This document shows positions 26,440-36,064 of a stretch of 64,000 nt of DNA, one piece after another (positions within the stretch are counted from its first letter, which is position 1; each line of letters starts with the position of its first letter). The position numbers were made by a program, and so were the translations under genes. The notes under the pieces are model-generated. The model searched no databases. It saw only the letters and a list, made by a program, of their open reading frames with translations, and was not told the origin of the DNA. Origin of the DNA: Streptomyces sp. 71268. GTDB lineage: Bacteria; Actinomycetota; Actinomycetes; Streptomycetales; Streptomycetaceae. The DNA is taken from positions 6,578,501-6,642,500 of the forward strand of contig NZ_CP114200.1 in NCBI RefSeq assembly GCF_029392895.1, read 5' to 3'.

Positions 26440-27146
26440 GCGGCCCGCGGCAGCGCACCGGCGATGGCCGGATGACCCGGCTGGTACGGCTGCGGCCGAC
26501 GGGCCGGGGCTCGGCCCGGCGGGCCCCGTTCGTGCTGCTGGTCGTCGTCCTGCTGGGTTCCGGGCTGATCACGCTGCTGGTGCTGAACTCCTCGCTCAAC
26601 CAGGGCTCCTTCGAGCTGAGCCGGCTGGAGCGGCAGACCGACGACCTGACGGACGAGCAGCAGGCGTTGCAACAAGAGGTGGACGAGCTGGCCCAGCCGA
26701 ACACCCTGGAGCGGCGGGCCCGCGAACTGGGCCTGGTACCGGGCGGCGGCCCCGCGTTCCTGAACCCGGACGGCACGGTACGCGGCGTGCCGGCGCCGGC
26801 GACGAAGGAGCCGACGACGCAGAGCGCCCCGACGGCCGTACTGCCGCCCGCGCTCCGGCCGTCCAGCCCGCCGCCGGCCGCCCAGGCCCCCGCCCCGTCC
26901 GGTCCGACCCTCGGCCCGGGCACCACCGCGACGCCCGCCCCGTCGGGTGCCGCCCCCGCCCCGGTCACCCCGGCTCCCTCGGCCATCCCGGGCACGCGGA
27001 CGCCCACCCCTTCCGGCCACACCGTGGGCCCGGGGGCCACCGCGCCCGCCACCGGCCACGCCGCCCCGGGCGCCGCGCCCGCCGGCCAGCCGCCGGTGCC
27101 CGGCACCGATCCGCCAGCGAACTCCACCCCGACCTTCGGCAGGTGA
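26436..27146 (+). CDS. ftsL: cell division protein FtsL
   Basis: Bitopic divisome protein of 236 residues. A basic cytoplasmic end precedes one membrane span (about 29-50, [20 protein letters not shown]). A leucine-zipper-like coiled coil follows (about 55-85, [20 protein letters not shown] and onwards) with [11 protein letters not shown]. The last 140 or so residues are a Pro/Ala/Thr/Gly-rich extracytoplasmic tail, much longer than in most FtsL proteins. The GTG overlaps the rsmH stop (GTGA), which fixes the start. FtsL with FtsQ and DivIC regulates the FtsW-FtsI synthase. Confidence 0.92.
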   Translation: MSGPRQRTGDGRMTRLVRLRPTGRGSARRAPFVLLVVVLLGSGLITLLVLNSSLNQGSFELSRLERQTDDLTDEQQALQQEVDELAQPNTLERRARELGLVPGGGPAFLNPDGTVRGVPAPATKEPTTQSAPTAVLPPALRPSSPPPAAQAPAPSGPTLGPGTTATPAPSGAAPAPVTPAPSAIPGTRTPTPSGHTVGPGATAPATGHAAPGAAPAGQPPVPGTDPPANSTPTFGR

Positions 27147-27179
27147 CGTTGTGCCGCACATCGACGACGGAGGCCGCGG

Positions 27180-30071
27180 ATGACCGGCCGGGAGCCGCGA
27201 GACCCCCGCGAGCCGGGCGACCGGCGCGCCCCCCGCGACCGTCGTGGCGCCGGCGGCGCCGGCGGTGACCGTACGCCGAGGGAGCCGCGCGACGCCGGAC
27301 CCCTACGGGGCGCGCGCGAGTGGGAGGAGCGCCGCGCCGCGCGCGAGGCGCGGCGGTCGCAGGGGCGCCCCGGTGGCCCGCGCGAGCCGGGCCGGCAGGA
27401 CGGCGGCAAGGGCCCCGTGCGCCCACGCAGCGCCGCCCGGCGCGACGACGGACGCCCGGCCGACGGCGCGGGGCGCGGACGACCGCTCCCGCGCGACGAG
27501 CGACCGGAGCGGGCGGGCCCGCGCGAGAGCGGCAGGCCACGTGAGCAGGGCGGGCCGCGCGAGCGGGGCGTGTCACGCGAGCGGGGTGGGCCGGACGAGC
27601 GGGCGCGCCGCGCGGACGGCGCGCCGCGTGGCCCGCGCGGCCCGCGTGAAGCGGCGCCCCGACGCGACGGCGCACGCCCCTACGCCAGCGAGCCCCCACG
27701 CCGCGCGGAGCGCGCGCCGGGCCAGGCGCCCGGAGCGCGCCCGGGCGCGCGCGGTACCCGCCCGCCGGCCGCCGGCTCCCCGCAGGGGGACGCGGAGCGG
27801 CTGCGCGCGCGGGGCCCGTACGGCGCGGCCGGCCGGCCCGCCACCCCGAGGCCGGGCGAAGAGGGCAGGCCACGCGACGTGGTCCGCCCCCGAGACGAGG
27901 AGCGAGAAAGCGTCGGGCAGCGCGCGGCGGCGGCCCCCGGCCGAGCCCGCCCCCGGCCGCCGTACGCGGACGGGGAGCGGGGCGAGCGCGTGGGCGCCCG
28001 CCAGTGGCGCGAGGGCGCCGGCGCGAACGCGGTGGCCCCCGGCCCGAACGCCGGCGGCCAGCGCGACGCGGGCCGTGGCGAGGCCGAGCGCGCGCCCGGC
28101 AATCGGCGGGAGGCGGAGCGCGAGCGCCCCGCCCGGCCCAAGGCGCCCGCCGCACAGCGCCGCACCCCGGAGCGGCCCGGCTCCGGGCGGCCACGGCCGC
28201 CCAGGCCACGCGGCGGCTCGGGCGGAGCGGGGGGTTCGGGCCGTCCGCCGTCGCGGCTGCGCAACCCGCGCCCGAGGCTGCGCCTGGTGAGCCTCGCGCT
28301 CACGCTCGTGATGCTCGCCTTCGTCGTGCGGCTGCTCCAGGTGCAGGCCGTGGACGCCAACGCCTACACCGCCAAGGCCAACGTCAACCGCTACATTCCG
28401 GTCACCCTCGCCGCCGAGCGCGGCTCGATCACCGACCGCACCGGTGTTGAACTGGCCACCACCGTGGACGCGTACGACATCACCGCGGCGCCCGACCTGC
28501 TCACCCCCGAACGCGCCAAGGTCAACGACGCGCCACGGCAGGCCGCGGCGCTGCTCTCGCCGATCCTGGGCGTGGGCGAGCGCGAACTCGTCGGCAAGCT
28601 CACGGCCAACCCCAAGTCGAAGTACGCCGTGCTCGCCCGGCAGCGCACGCCCCAGGTGTGGAACCAGATCAAGGACCTCAAGAGCGCGCTGGCCGACAAG
28701 GAGGCCAAGGGCCGGGGCGTCAACGTGCTGGCCGGAATCAACCGGGAGCGGCACAGCAAGCGGGTCTACCCCAACGGCGACCTCGCCGCCGGCGTGCTGG
28801 GCTTCGTCAACGCGCAGGGCAAGGGCAGCGCCGGCATCGAGCAGATGCTCAACGCCGAGCTGGCCGGCAAGGACGGCAGGCGCGTCTACGCCCAGTCCGG
28901 CGGCCGGCAGGTGCCCACCGCGGACGTGAAGGAGCAGCCCGCCGTGCCGGGCTCGGACGTCGAGCTGACCATCGACCGCGACATCCAGTGGGCCGCGCAG
29001 CAGGCCATCAGCGACCAGGTGCGCGAGTCCAAGGCCGACGGGGGCTACGTCGTCGTCCAGGACACCAGGACCGGCGAGATCCTCGCGCTGGCCAACGCGC
29101 CGGGCTTCGACCCCGCCAACGTCTCCGCCGCCGACCCGGCGGCCCTCGGCAACGCGGCGCTCACCGATGCCTACGAACCGGGCAGCACCAGCAAGCTCAT
29201 GTCGCTGGCCGCCGTCCTGGAGGAGGGCGCCGCGACCCCGCACACCCGGGTCGTGGTGCCCAACCGGCTGCCCCGGGCCGACCGCGCGTTCGCCGACGAC
29301 ATCGACCACCCCACCTGGCACCTGACGCTCAACGGCGTACTCGCCAAGTCCAGCAACATCGGCACCATCCTGGCCACCGAGCAACTGGGCAGGAACCAGC
29401 CCGAGTCCAACGAGGTCCTCTACTCCTACCTGCGACGGTTCGGCCTCGGCCAGCCCACGGGGCTCGACTTCCCCGGCGAGACCGCCGGCATCCTGGCCAA
29501 GCCCGGGGACTGGAGCGCCTCGCAGCAGTACACGATCCCCTTCGGGCAGGGCCTGTCGCTCAACGCCGTCCAGGCCGCCTCGGTGTACTCCACCATCGCG
29601 GGCGGCGGCGAGCGGGTCGTGCCAACGCTGGTCCGCGGCACCAAGGGGCCCGACGGGCGGTTCACGCCCGCGCCCGAGCCGCAGCGCACCCGGGTGGTCA
29701 GCGAGAAGACGGCCAGGACGCTCGCCCAGATGCTGGAGTCCGTCGTCGACGACCAGGAGGGCACCGGCGCGAAGGCCAAGATCCCCGGCTACCGGGTCGC
29801 GGGCAAGACCGGTACGTCCAACCGGGTCGACCCCAAGACCGGCCGCTACCACGGCTACACCGCCTCCTTCGCCGGCTTCGCGCCCGCCGACAAGCCACGG
29901 GTGACCGTCTACTGCGCCGTCCAGAACCCCACCAAGGGCAGCTACTTCGGCGGCCAGGTCTGCGGCCCGATCTACAAGCAGGTCATGGAGTTCGCGCTCA
30001 AGACCATGCGGGTGGCCCCCACCGGCAAGCAGCCCGCCCGGCTGCCCGTCACCTACCAGCCCGGACAGTGA
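27180..30071 (+). CDS. ftsI: septal peptidoglycan transpeptidase FtsI (PBP3) with very long N-tail
   Basis: Class B penicillin-binding protein of 963 residues, compared with about 600-680 in most relatives. Residues 1 to about 365 are low-complexity Arg/Gly/Pro/Glu/Ala sequence. The membrane span is at about 370-387 (LVSLALTLVMLAFVVRLL). The dimerisation region follows (RGSITDRTGVELATT), then the transpeptidase domain with catalytic Ser669 in STSK, SSN at 724-726 and KTGT with Lys876. The ATG is preceded by GACGGAGG and no other ATG lies in the tail, so the long form is the best reading. It crosslinks septal wall together with FtsW. Confidence 0.94.
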   Translation: MTGREPRDPREPGDRRAPRDRRGAGGAGGDRTPREPRDAGPLRGAREWEERRAAREARRSQGRPGGPREPGRQDGGKGPVRPRSAARRDDGRPADGAGRGRPLPRDERPERAGPRESGRPREQGGPRERGVSRERGGPDERARRADGAPRGPRGPREAAPRRDGARPYASEPPRRAERAPGQAPGARPGARGTRPPAAGSPQGDAERLRARGPYGAAGRPATPRPGEEGRPRDVVRPRDEERESVGQRAAAAPGRARPRPPYADGERGERVGARQWREGAGANAVAPGPNAGGQRDAGRGEAERAPGNRREAERERPARPKAPAAQRRTPERPGSGRPRPPRPRGGSGGAGGSGRPPSRLRNPRPRLRLVSLALTLVMLAFVVRLLQVQAVDANAYTAKANVNRYIPVTLAAERGSITDRTGVELATTVDAYDITAAPDLLTPERAKVNDAPRQAAALLSPILGVGERELVGKLTANPKSKYAVLARQRTPQVWNQIKDLKSALADKEAKGRGVNVLAGINRERHSKRVYPNGDLAAGVLGFVNAQGKGSAGIEQMLNAELAGKDGRRVYAQSGGRQVPTADVKEQPAVPGSDVELTIDRDIQWAAQQAISDQVRESKADGGYVVVQDTRTGEILALANAPGFDPANVSAADPAALGNAALTDAYEPGSTSKLMSLAAVLEEGAATPHTRVVVPNRLPRADRAFADDIDHPTWHLTLNGVLAKSSNIGTILATEQLGRNQPESNEVLYSYLRRFGLGQPTGLDFPGETAGILAKPGDWSASQQYTIPFGQGLSLNAVQAASVYSTIAGGGERVVPTLVRGTKGPDGRFTPAPEPQRTRVVSEKTARTLAQMLESVVDDQEGTGAKAKIPGYRVAGKTGTSNRVDPKTGRYHGYTASFAGFAPADKPRVTVYCAVQNPTKGSYFGGQVCGPIYKQVMEFALKTMRVAPTGKQPARLPVTYQPGQ

Positions 30072-30083
30072 GCGCGGGGCGCC

Positions 30084-32017
30084 GTGAGTACGATCACCCC
30101 CGGCCCCGGGAACCACGGCTCGCGGCCCCCCGCACATCCCCCGTTCGGCCCGCGGAAAGGCACCCGCGACACCTCGTCCGCCGCGGGCCCCGGAGGCGTG
30201 CCCTGGCGCCCCGCGACCCCCGCCCCGACGGGGTCCGCCGCCGCTGGCCCGGGCCCCGCGAGCGCCGAGCCCCGGCCCCCCTCATTTCGCGGCGGACCCC
30301 ATGGGCCCGGTACGCTCACCGCCGTGCCACACGCTGATCAGTCTCAAACCACCCAGAAGGACGCCGCCCCGGTCTACCCGGGGCCGCCCCGCCCCGTACG
30401 GGTCCGCCCCACCCCCTCGCGGAGCTGGCCGGTCAGCTCGGTATCGAGGCCCCAGCGGCGAGCGAGGAGGGCGCCGAGGCCACCGGCATCACCCACGACT
30501 CCCGGGCGGTACGACCCGGTGACGTCTACGCCGCGCTGCCCGGCGCCCGCGTACACGGCGCCGACTTCGCCGCCCAGGCCGCCGACCTGGGAGCCGTCGC
30601 CGCGTTGACCGACCCGGCGGGAGCCGAGCGGGTCGCGGCGGCCGGCCTGCCGGCGCTGGTCGTGCCGGACCCGCGGGCCAGAATGGGCGCGCTGGCGGCC
30701 ACCATCTACGGCGAGCCGGGCGAGGACCTGCTGCAGATCGGCATCACCGGCACCTCGGGCAAGACCACCACCGCGTACCTCATGGAGGGCGGCCTGCGCG
30801 CCGCCCTGGCGGCCGGGCAGGCGCCGGGCGCGCCCGACCAGGCCGGCGGCGCCGAGCTGACCGGCCTCATCGGCACCGTGGAGACCCGCATCGGCGACGA
30901 GCGGATCAAGTCCGAGCGCACCACGCCCGAGGCCACCGACCTGCAGGCGCTGTTCGCGGTGATGCGCGAGCGCGGCGTGCGCTCGGTCGCCATGGAGGTC
31001 TCCAGCCACGCGCTCGTGCTCGGTCGTGTCGACGGCTGCGTCTTCGACATCGCCGTCTTCAACAACCTCAGCCCCGAGCACCTCGACTTCCACCCGGACA
31101 TGGAGGACTACTACCGGGCCAAGGCGCAGTTGTTCACCAAGGCCCGCAGCCGGGCCGCGGTCATCAACCTCGACGACGAGTACGGGCAGCGGCTCGCCCG
31201 CGAGACCCAGATCCCGGTCACCACGTTCTCCGCCGAGGGCCACCCGGACGCCGACTGGCGCGCCGCCGGCGTCGAGATCGGCCCGCTGGGCTCGACGTTC
31301 ACCGCGCTCGGCCCCGAGGGCCAGTCGGTGCGCGCCGCCGCCCCGCTGCCCGGCACCTTCAACGTCGCCAACGCGCTCGCCGCGATCACCGCCCTGGTCG
31401 TGGCCGGGATCGACCCGCAGACCGCGGCCGACGGCGTCGCCGCCGTGCCCGGGGTGCCGGGCCGCCTGGAGCGCGTGGACGCCGGCCAGCCCTACCTGGC
31501 GGTCGTCGACTACGCGCACAAGCCCGACGCCGTCGAGTCCGTGCTGCGCGCCCTGCGCAAGGTCACCGACGGCAAGCTGCACGCCGTACTCGGCTGCGGC
31601 GGCGACCGCGACCCGCACAAGCGCCACGCCATGGGCGCGGCCCTGGCCCGGCTGTCCGACACCGCCGTCCTCACCTCTGACAACCCGCGCTCCGAGGACC
31701 CGTTGGCGATCCTGGCCGCGATGCTCGCCGGCGCCGCCGAGGTGCCCACCCACGAGCGCGGCACGGTGCTGGTCGAGGAGGAGCGCGCCGTGGCCATCGC
31801 CGCGGCCGTCGCCCGCGCCGAGCCCGGCGACACCGTCGTCGTGGCGGGCAAGGGCCACGAACAGGGCCAGGACATCGCCGGCGTGGTGCGCGCCTTCGAC
31901 GACCGCCAGGTGCTGCGCGAGGCCATCGAGGCCGCCCGCCAGCACCCGGGCCACCCGTACTACGCATCCGCGGCGCCCAGCGCCTCTCGTACGCAGCACC
32001 ACGACGACCAGGGATGA
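30084..32017 (+). CDS. murE: UDP-MurNAc-L-Ala-D-Glu:diaminopimelate ligase MurE, with apparent frameshift
   Basis: Adds diaminopimelate to the stem peptide. The N-terminus is read from GTG 30084 (MSTITPGPGNHG, then LTAVPHADQSQTTQK, VRVRP). The conserved body continues in the -1 frame from about 30413 (LAELAGQLGIE, ATGITHDSRAVRPGDVYAAL). Neither part alone makes a full protein, and the second frame has no ATG or GTG between its last stop at 30335 and the catalytic region. One base seems to be missing in the C-rich stretch around 30407-30417. The body is intact: P-loop GTSGKTTT at 30749, YYRAKAQLF with the carbamylated Lys, and DNPR at 31679-31690, the marker of diaminopimelate-adding enzymes. 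A sequencing error is the likeliest cause. Confidence 0.85.
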
Positions 32018-32079
32018 CCCACCGCCATGCGCGCATCACCCTCTCCAAGGCAGCTCACGGGAACCGCCGGAGGTGACCT

Positions 32080-33516
32080 GTGATCTCGCTGTCCCTCGCC
32101 GAGGTCACCGCCATCGTCGGCGGGCAGCCGTACGACATACCGGACCTCGACCAGCGGGTCTCCGGGCCCGTGGTGATCGACTCCCGTGAGGTGCGCCCCG
32201 GCGGCCTGTTCGCCGCGTTCGCCGGCGAGCGGGTCGACGGGCACGACTACGCCGAACGCGCCGTCGCCGCCGGCGCGGTGGCGGTGGTGGCCACGCGCCC
32301 CGTCGGCGTGCCCGCCATCGTCGTGGACGACGTGGTGGCCGCGCTCGGCGCGCTCGCCCGCGCCGTCGTCGAGCGGCTCGGCGCCCGCGTCGTCGGCCTC
32401 ACCGGCTCGGCCGGCAAGACCAGCACCAAGGACCTGATCGCCCAACTCCTGGAGCGGCTCGGGCCGACCGTGTGGACGCCGGGCTCGTTCAACAACGAGA
32501 TCGGCATGCCGCTGACGGCGCTGCGCGCCGACGACGAGACCCGCCACCTCGTCCTGGAGATGGGCGCCCGCGGCATCGGCCACATCCGCTACCTGGCCGA
32601 ACTGACGCCCCCGCACATCGGCCTGGTGCTCAACGTCGGCACCGCGCACATCGGGGAGTTCGGCGGCCGCGAGCAGATCGCCCAGGCCAAGGGCGAACTC
32701 GTGGAGGGGCTGCCGACGGCCGAGGCGGGCGGCGTGGCCGTGCTCAACGCCGACGACCCGCTGGTGCGCGCCATGAGCGCGCGTACCCAGGCGGAGGTCC
32801 TGTTGTTCGGTGAGGCCGCCGAGGCCCACGTACGCGCCGAGAATGTCCGGCTTACCGACCTCGGACAGCCCAGCTTCACGCTTCACACACCCACCGGGTG
32901 CGGCGACGTGACCATGCGCCTGTACGGTGAGCACCACGTGTCGAACGCGCTCGCCGCTGCCGCCGTCGCCCATGTGTTGGGCATGTCCGCCCCAGAGATC
33001 GCCGAGGCGCTCTCCGAGGCGGGACAGCTCTCCCGCTGGCGGATGGAGGTCACCGAGCGCGCGGACGGCGTGACGATCGTCAACGACGCCTACAACGCGA
33101 ACCCCGAGTCCATGCGAGCCGCGCTGCGCGCGCTCGTGGCGATGGGCACGGCCCACCGGGCGCAGGGGGGACGCACGTGGGCGGTGCTCGGTCAGATGGC
33201 CGAACTCGGCGAGGAGTCACTCGTCGAGCACGACGCGATCGGACGGCTGGCCGTTCGACTCAACGTCAGCAAGCTCGTGGCGGTCGGCGGCCAGGAGGCC
33301 GCCTGGATCGACATGGGCGCCAAGAACGAGGGTTCGTGGGGTGAGGAGTCGGTGCACGTGTCCGACGCGCGGGCGGCGGTCGAACTGTTGCGCAGAGAGT
33401 TGCGCCCGGGAGACATCGCGCTGGTGAAGGCGTCCAGGTCGGTCGGCCTGGAGCAGGTCGCGGCGGAGCTGTTGGGGGAACCGGGCACGGCCGAGGGCGA
33501 GGGTGCCGGGCGATGA
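32080..33516 (+). CDS. murF: UDP-MurNAc-tripeptide:D-Ala-D-Ala ligase MurF
   Basis: Completes the pentapeptide precursor in the cytoplasm. It has 478 residues. The N-terminal UDP-binding domain has [16 protein letters not shown], the central ATPase domain has [14 protein letters not shown] (P-loop) and [10 protein letters not shown], with [11 protein letters not shown], and the C-terminal domain has [13 protein letters not shown]. The GTG start is preceded by GGAGGTGA, a near-perfect ribosome binding site. It lies 62 bp after murE, and its stop overlaps the mraY ATG (ATGA). Confidence 0.96.
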   Translation: MISLSLAEVTAIVGGQPYDIPDLDQRVSGPVVIDSREVRPGGLFAAFAGERVDGHDYAERAVAAGAVAVVATRPVGVPAIVVDDVVAALGALARAVVERLGARVVGLTGSAGKTSTKDLIAQLLERLGPTVWTPGSFNNEIGMPLTALRADDETRHLVLEMGARGIGHIRYLAELTPPHIGLVLNVGTAHIGEFGGREQIAQAKGELVEGLPTAEAGGVAVLNADDPLVRAMSARTQAEVLLFGEAAEAHVRAENVRLTDLGQPSFTLHTPTGCGDVTMRLYGEHHVSNALAAAAVAHVLGMSAPEIAEALSEAGQLSRWRMEVTERADGVTIVNDAYNANPESMRAALRALVAMGTAHRAQGGRTWAVLGQMAELGEESLVEHDAIGRLAVRLNVSKLVAVGGQEAAWIDMGAKNEGSWGEESVHVSDARAAVELLRRELRPGDIALVKASRSVGLEQVAAELLGEPGTAEGEGAGR

Positions 33517-34577
33517 AGCAGATCCTCTTCTCCGGAGTGATCGGACTCTTCCTGACCTTGGTCGGCACGCCGCTGCTGATCAAGCTCCTCGCCCGTAAGG
33601 GATACGGGCAGTACATCCGTGACGACGGCCCCCGTGGCCACCACGGCAAGCGCGGTACACCCACCATGGGTGGCATCGCCTTCATCCTGGCCACCATCAT
33701 CGCGTACGCGCTGACGAAGGTGATCACCTCCAGCGAGCCGACGTTCTCCGGCGTGCTCGTGCTCTTCCTCTTCGCCGGCATGGGCCTGGTCGGCTTCCTC
33801 GACGACTACATCAAGATCGTCAAGCAGCGGAGCCTGGGCCTGCGCGCCAAGGCGAAGATGGCCGGCCAGCTCATCGTCGGCGTCGCGTTCGCGATCCTCT
33901 CGCTCAACTTCGCGGACGCCCGCGGCCAGACCCCGGCCTCCGACAAGCTCTCCTTCACCCAGGACTTCGGCTGGCAGATCGGCCCCGTGATCTTCGTGAT
34001 CTGGGCGCTGTTCATGATCCTGGCGATGTCCAACGGCGTGAACCTCACCGACGGCCTCGACGGCCTGGCCACCGGCGCCTCGGTGATGGTCTTCGGCGCC
34101 TACACCTTCATCGGCGTCTGGCAGTACCAGGAGTCCTGCGCCAACATGCCCACCGCGGGCCAGGCGTGTTACGAGGTCCGCGACCCGCTGGACCTGGCCA
34201 TCGTCGCCTCCGCGCTGATGGGCGCCTGCTTCGGCTTCCTGTGGTGGAACACCTCGCCGGCCAAGATCTTCATGGGCGACACCGGTTCGCTCGCCCTCGG
34301 CGGCGCCCTCGCCGGCCTGGCGATCTGCTCGCGCACCGAACTCCTGCTCGCGCTGCTCGGCGGCCTGTTCGTGCTGATCACGATGTCCGTGGTCATCCAG
34401 GTCGGCTCCTTCCGGATGACCGGCAAGCGCGTGTTCCGCATGGCACCGCTCCAACACCACTTCGAACTGAAGGGTTGGAGCGAAGTGCTGGTGGTGGTCA
34501 GATTCTGGATCATCCAGGGCATGTGCGTGATCGTCGGCCTCGGCATCTTCTACGCGGGCTGGGCGGCGGCCAAGTGA
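33513..34577 (+). CDS. mraY: phospho-MurNAc-pentapeptide translocase MraY
   Basis: Transfers phospho-MurNAc-pentapeptide to undecaprenyl phosphate, forming lipid I. It is a polytopic protein of 354 residues with about ten spans. Catalytic motifs: [26 protein letters not shown] (Asp pair), [14 protein letters not shown], and the histidine motif [14 protein letters not shown]. The length is normal. The ATG overlaps the murF stop and the TGA overlaps the murD GTG, so murF-mraY-murD are translationally coupled. Confidence 0.97.
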   Translation: MKQILFSGVIGLFLTLVGTPLLIKLLARKGYGQYIRDDGPRGHHGKRGTPTMGGIAFILATIIAYALTKVITSSEPTFSGVLVLFLFAGMGLVGFLDDYIKIVKQRSLGLRAKAKMAGQLIVGVAFAILSLNFADARGQTPASDKLSFTQDFGWQIGPVIFVIWALFMILAMSNGVNLTDGLDGLATGASVMVFGAYTFIGVWQYQESCANMPTAGQACYEVRDPLDLAIVASALMGACFGFLWWNTSPAKIFMGDTGSLALGGALAGLAICSRTELLLALLGGLFVLITMSVVIQVGSFRMTGKRVFRMAPLQHHFELKGWSEVLVVVRFWIIQGMCVIVGLGIFYAGWAAAK

Positions 34578-36007
34578 CGAGCCAGTACGCCGGACGCCGC
34601 ATCACCGTCGCCGGCCTCGGCGTCTCCGGGGTCCCCGCGGCGCGCGCGCTGCGGGGCCTCGGCGCCCTGGTGACCGTCGTCAACGGCAGCGACGGCGAGC
34701 GCCAGCGCGCCGAGGCGGCCGAGCTCGAAGCGCTCGGCGTCACCGTCCGCCTCGGCGACGGCGCGACCCTGCCGGAGGGCACCGAACTGGTCGTCACCAC
34801 CCCCGGGTGGAAGCCGACCAGCCCGCTGTTCGAGGCCGCGGCCCAGGCCGGCGTCCCGGTCGTCGGCGACGTGGAGGTCGCCTGGCGGCTGCGCGCCGAG
34901 CAGGACCGCCCCGCCGCCCCCTGGCTGGCCGTCACCGGCACCAACGGCAAGACCACCACCGTACGGATGCTCACCGCCATCCTGGAGGCCGCCGGACTGC
35001 GCACCGCGGCCGTCGGCAACATCGGCGTCTCGCTCTTCGACGTCGTCCTCGGCGAGCGGGAGTACGACGTACTCGCCGTCGAGCTGTCCAGCTACCAGTT
35101 GCACTGGGCACCCTCGCTGCGCGCCCACTCCGCCGCGGTGCTCAACCTGGCCCCCGACCACCTCGACTGGCACGGCTCCATGGAGGCGTACGCCGCCGAC
35201 AAGGGCCGCGTCTACGAGGGCAACCAGGTCGCCTGCGTGTACAACGTGGCCGACCCCGCCACCGAGGAACTGGTCCGGGCCGCCGACGTCGCCGAGGGCT
35301 GCCGCGCCATCGGCTTCACCCTCGGCACGCCGGGCCCCTCCCAACTCGGCCTGGTGGACGACATCCTCGTCGACCGCGCCTTCGTACCGGACCGGCAGCG
35401 CCAGGCCCAGGAACTGGCCGAGATCAGCGACCTGGCCTCGCCGGCGCCGCACAACATCGCCAACGCGCTCGCCGCCGCCGCGCTCGCCCGCGCCTACGGC
35501 GTGCCCCCGGCCGCCGTCCGCGAGGGACTGCGCGCCTTCCGGCCCGAGGCACACCGTATCGAGCACGTGGCCACCGTGGACCGGGTCGACTTCGTGGACG
35601 ACTCCAAGGCGACCAACACGCACGCCGCGCAGGCGTCGTTGGCCGCGTACGAGCCGATCGTGTGGATCGCGGGCGGCCTCGCCAAGGGCGCCACCTTCGA
35701 CGAACTGGTCAGCGCGTCGGCCAGCCGGCTGCGCGGCGTCGTCCTGATCGGCGCCGACCGCGCGCTGATCAGGGACGCCCTCGCGCGACACGCGCCGCAG
35801 GTCCCGGTCGTCGACCTCGACCGGACGGACACTGGGGCGATGTCCGCGGCGGTCCAGGCGGCCGTCGGACTCGCGGAACCGGGCGACACGGTGCTTCTGG
35901 CCCCCGCGTGCGCCTCGATGGATATGTTCACCAACTACAACAAGCGCGGCGAAGCGTTCGCCGATGCCGTGCGCGTGCTCGCCTCCGGACGAGCCGCGCA
36001 CGAGTAG
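34574..36007 (+). CDS. murD: UDP-MurNAc-L-Ala:D-Glu ligase MurD
   Basis: Adds D-glutamate to UDP-MurNAc-L-Ala. It has 477 residues. The N-terminal Rossmann domain [17 protein letters not shown] binds the UDP moiety, the ATP loop is [27 protein letters not shown] and [17 protein letters not shown] follow, and the C-terminal domain has [13 protein letters not shown] and [19 protein letters not shown]. The GTG lies inside the mraY stop (GTGA), which fixes the start. murC and ddl, often next in other bacteria, are absent from this cluster. Confidence 0.96.
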   Translation: MTSQYAGRRITVAGLGVSGVPAARALRGLGALVTVVNGSDGERQRAEAAELEALGVTVRLGDGATLPEGTELVVTTPGWKPTSPLFEAAAQAGVPVVGDVEVAWRLRAEQDRPAAPWLAVTGTNGKTTTVRMLTAILEAAGLRTAAVGNIGVSLFDVVLGEREYDVLAVELSSYQLHWAPSLRAHSAAVLNLAPDHLDWHGSMEAYAADKGRVYEGNQVACVYNVADPATEELVRAADVAEGCRAIGFTLGTPGPSQLGLVDDILVDRAFVPDRQRQAQELAEISDLASPAPHNIANALAAAALARAYGVPPAAVREGLRAFRPEAHRIEHVATVDRVDFVDDSKATNTHAAQASLAAYEPIVWIAGGLAKGATFDELVSASASRLRGVVLIGADRALIRDALARHAPQVPVVDLDRTDTGAMSAAVQAAVGLAEPGDTVLLAPACASMDMFTNYNKRGEAFADAVRVLASGRAAHE

Positions 36008-36064
36008 CCGTTGGTCCCCGTGCCGTGGGCCACGGCGCCGCACACCAGTGGAGGGGACACCGAG

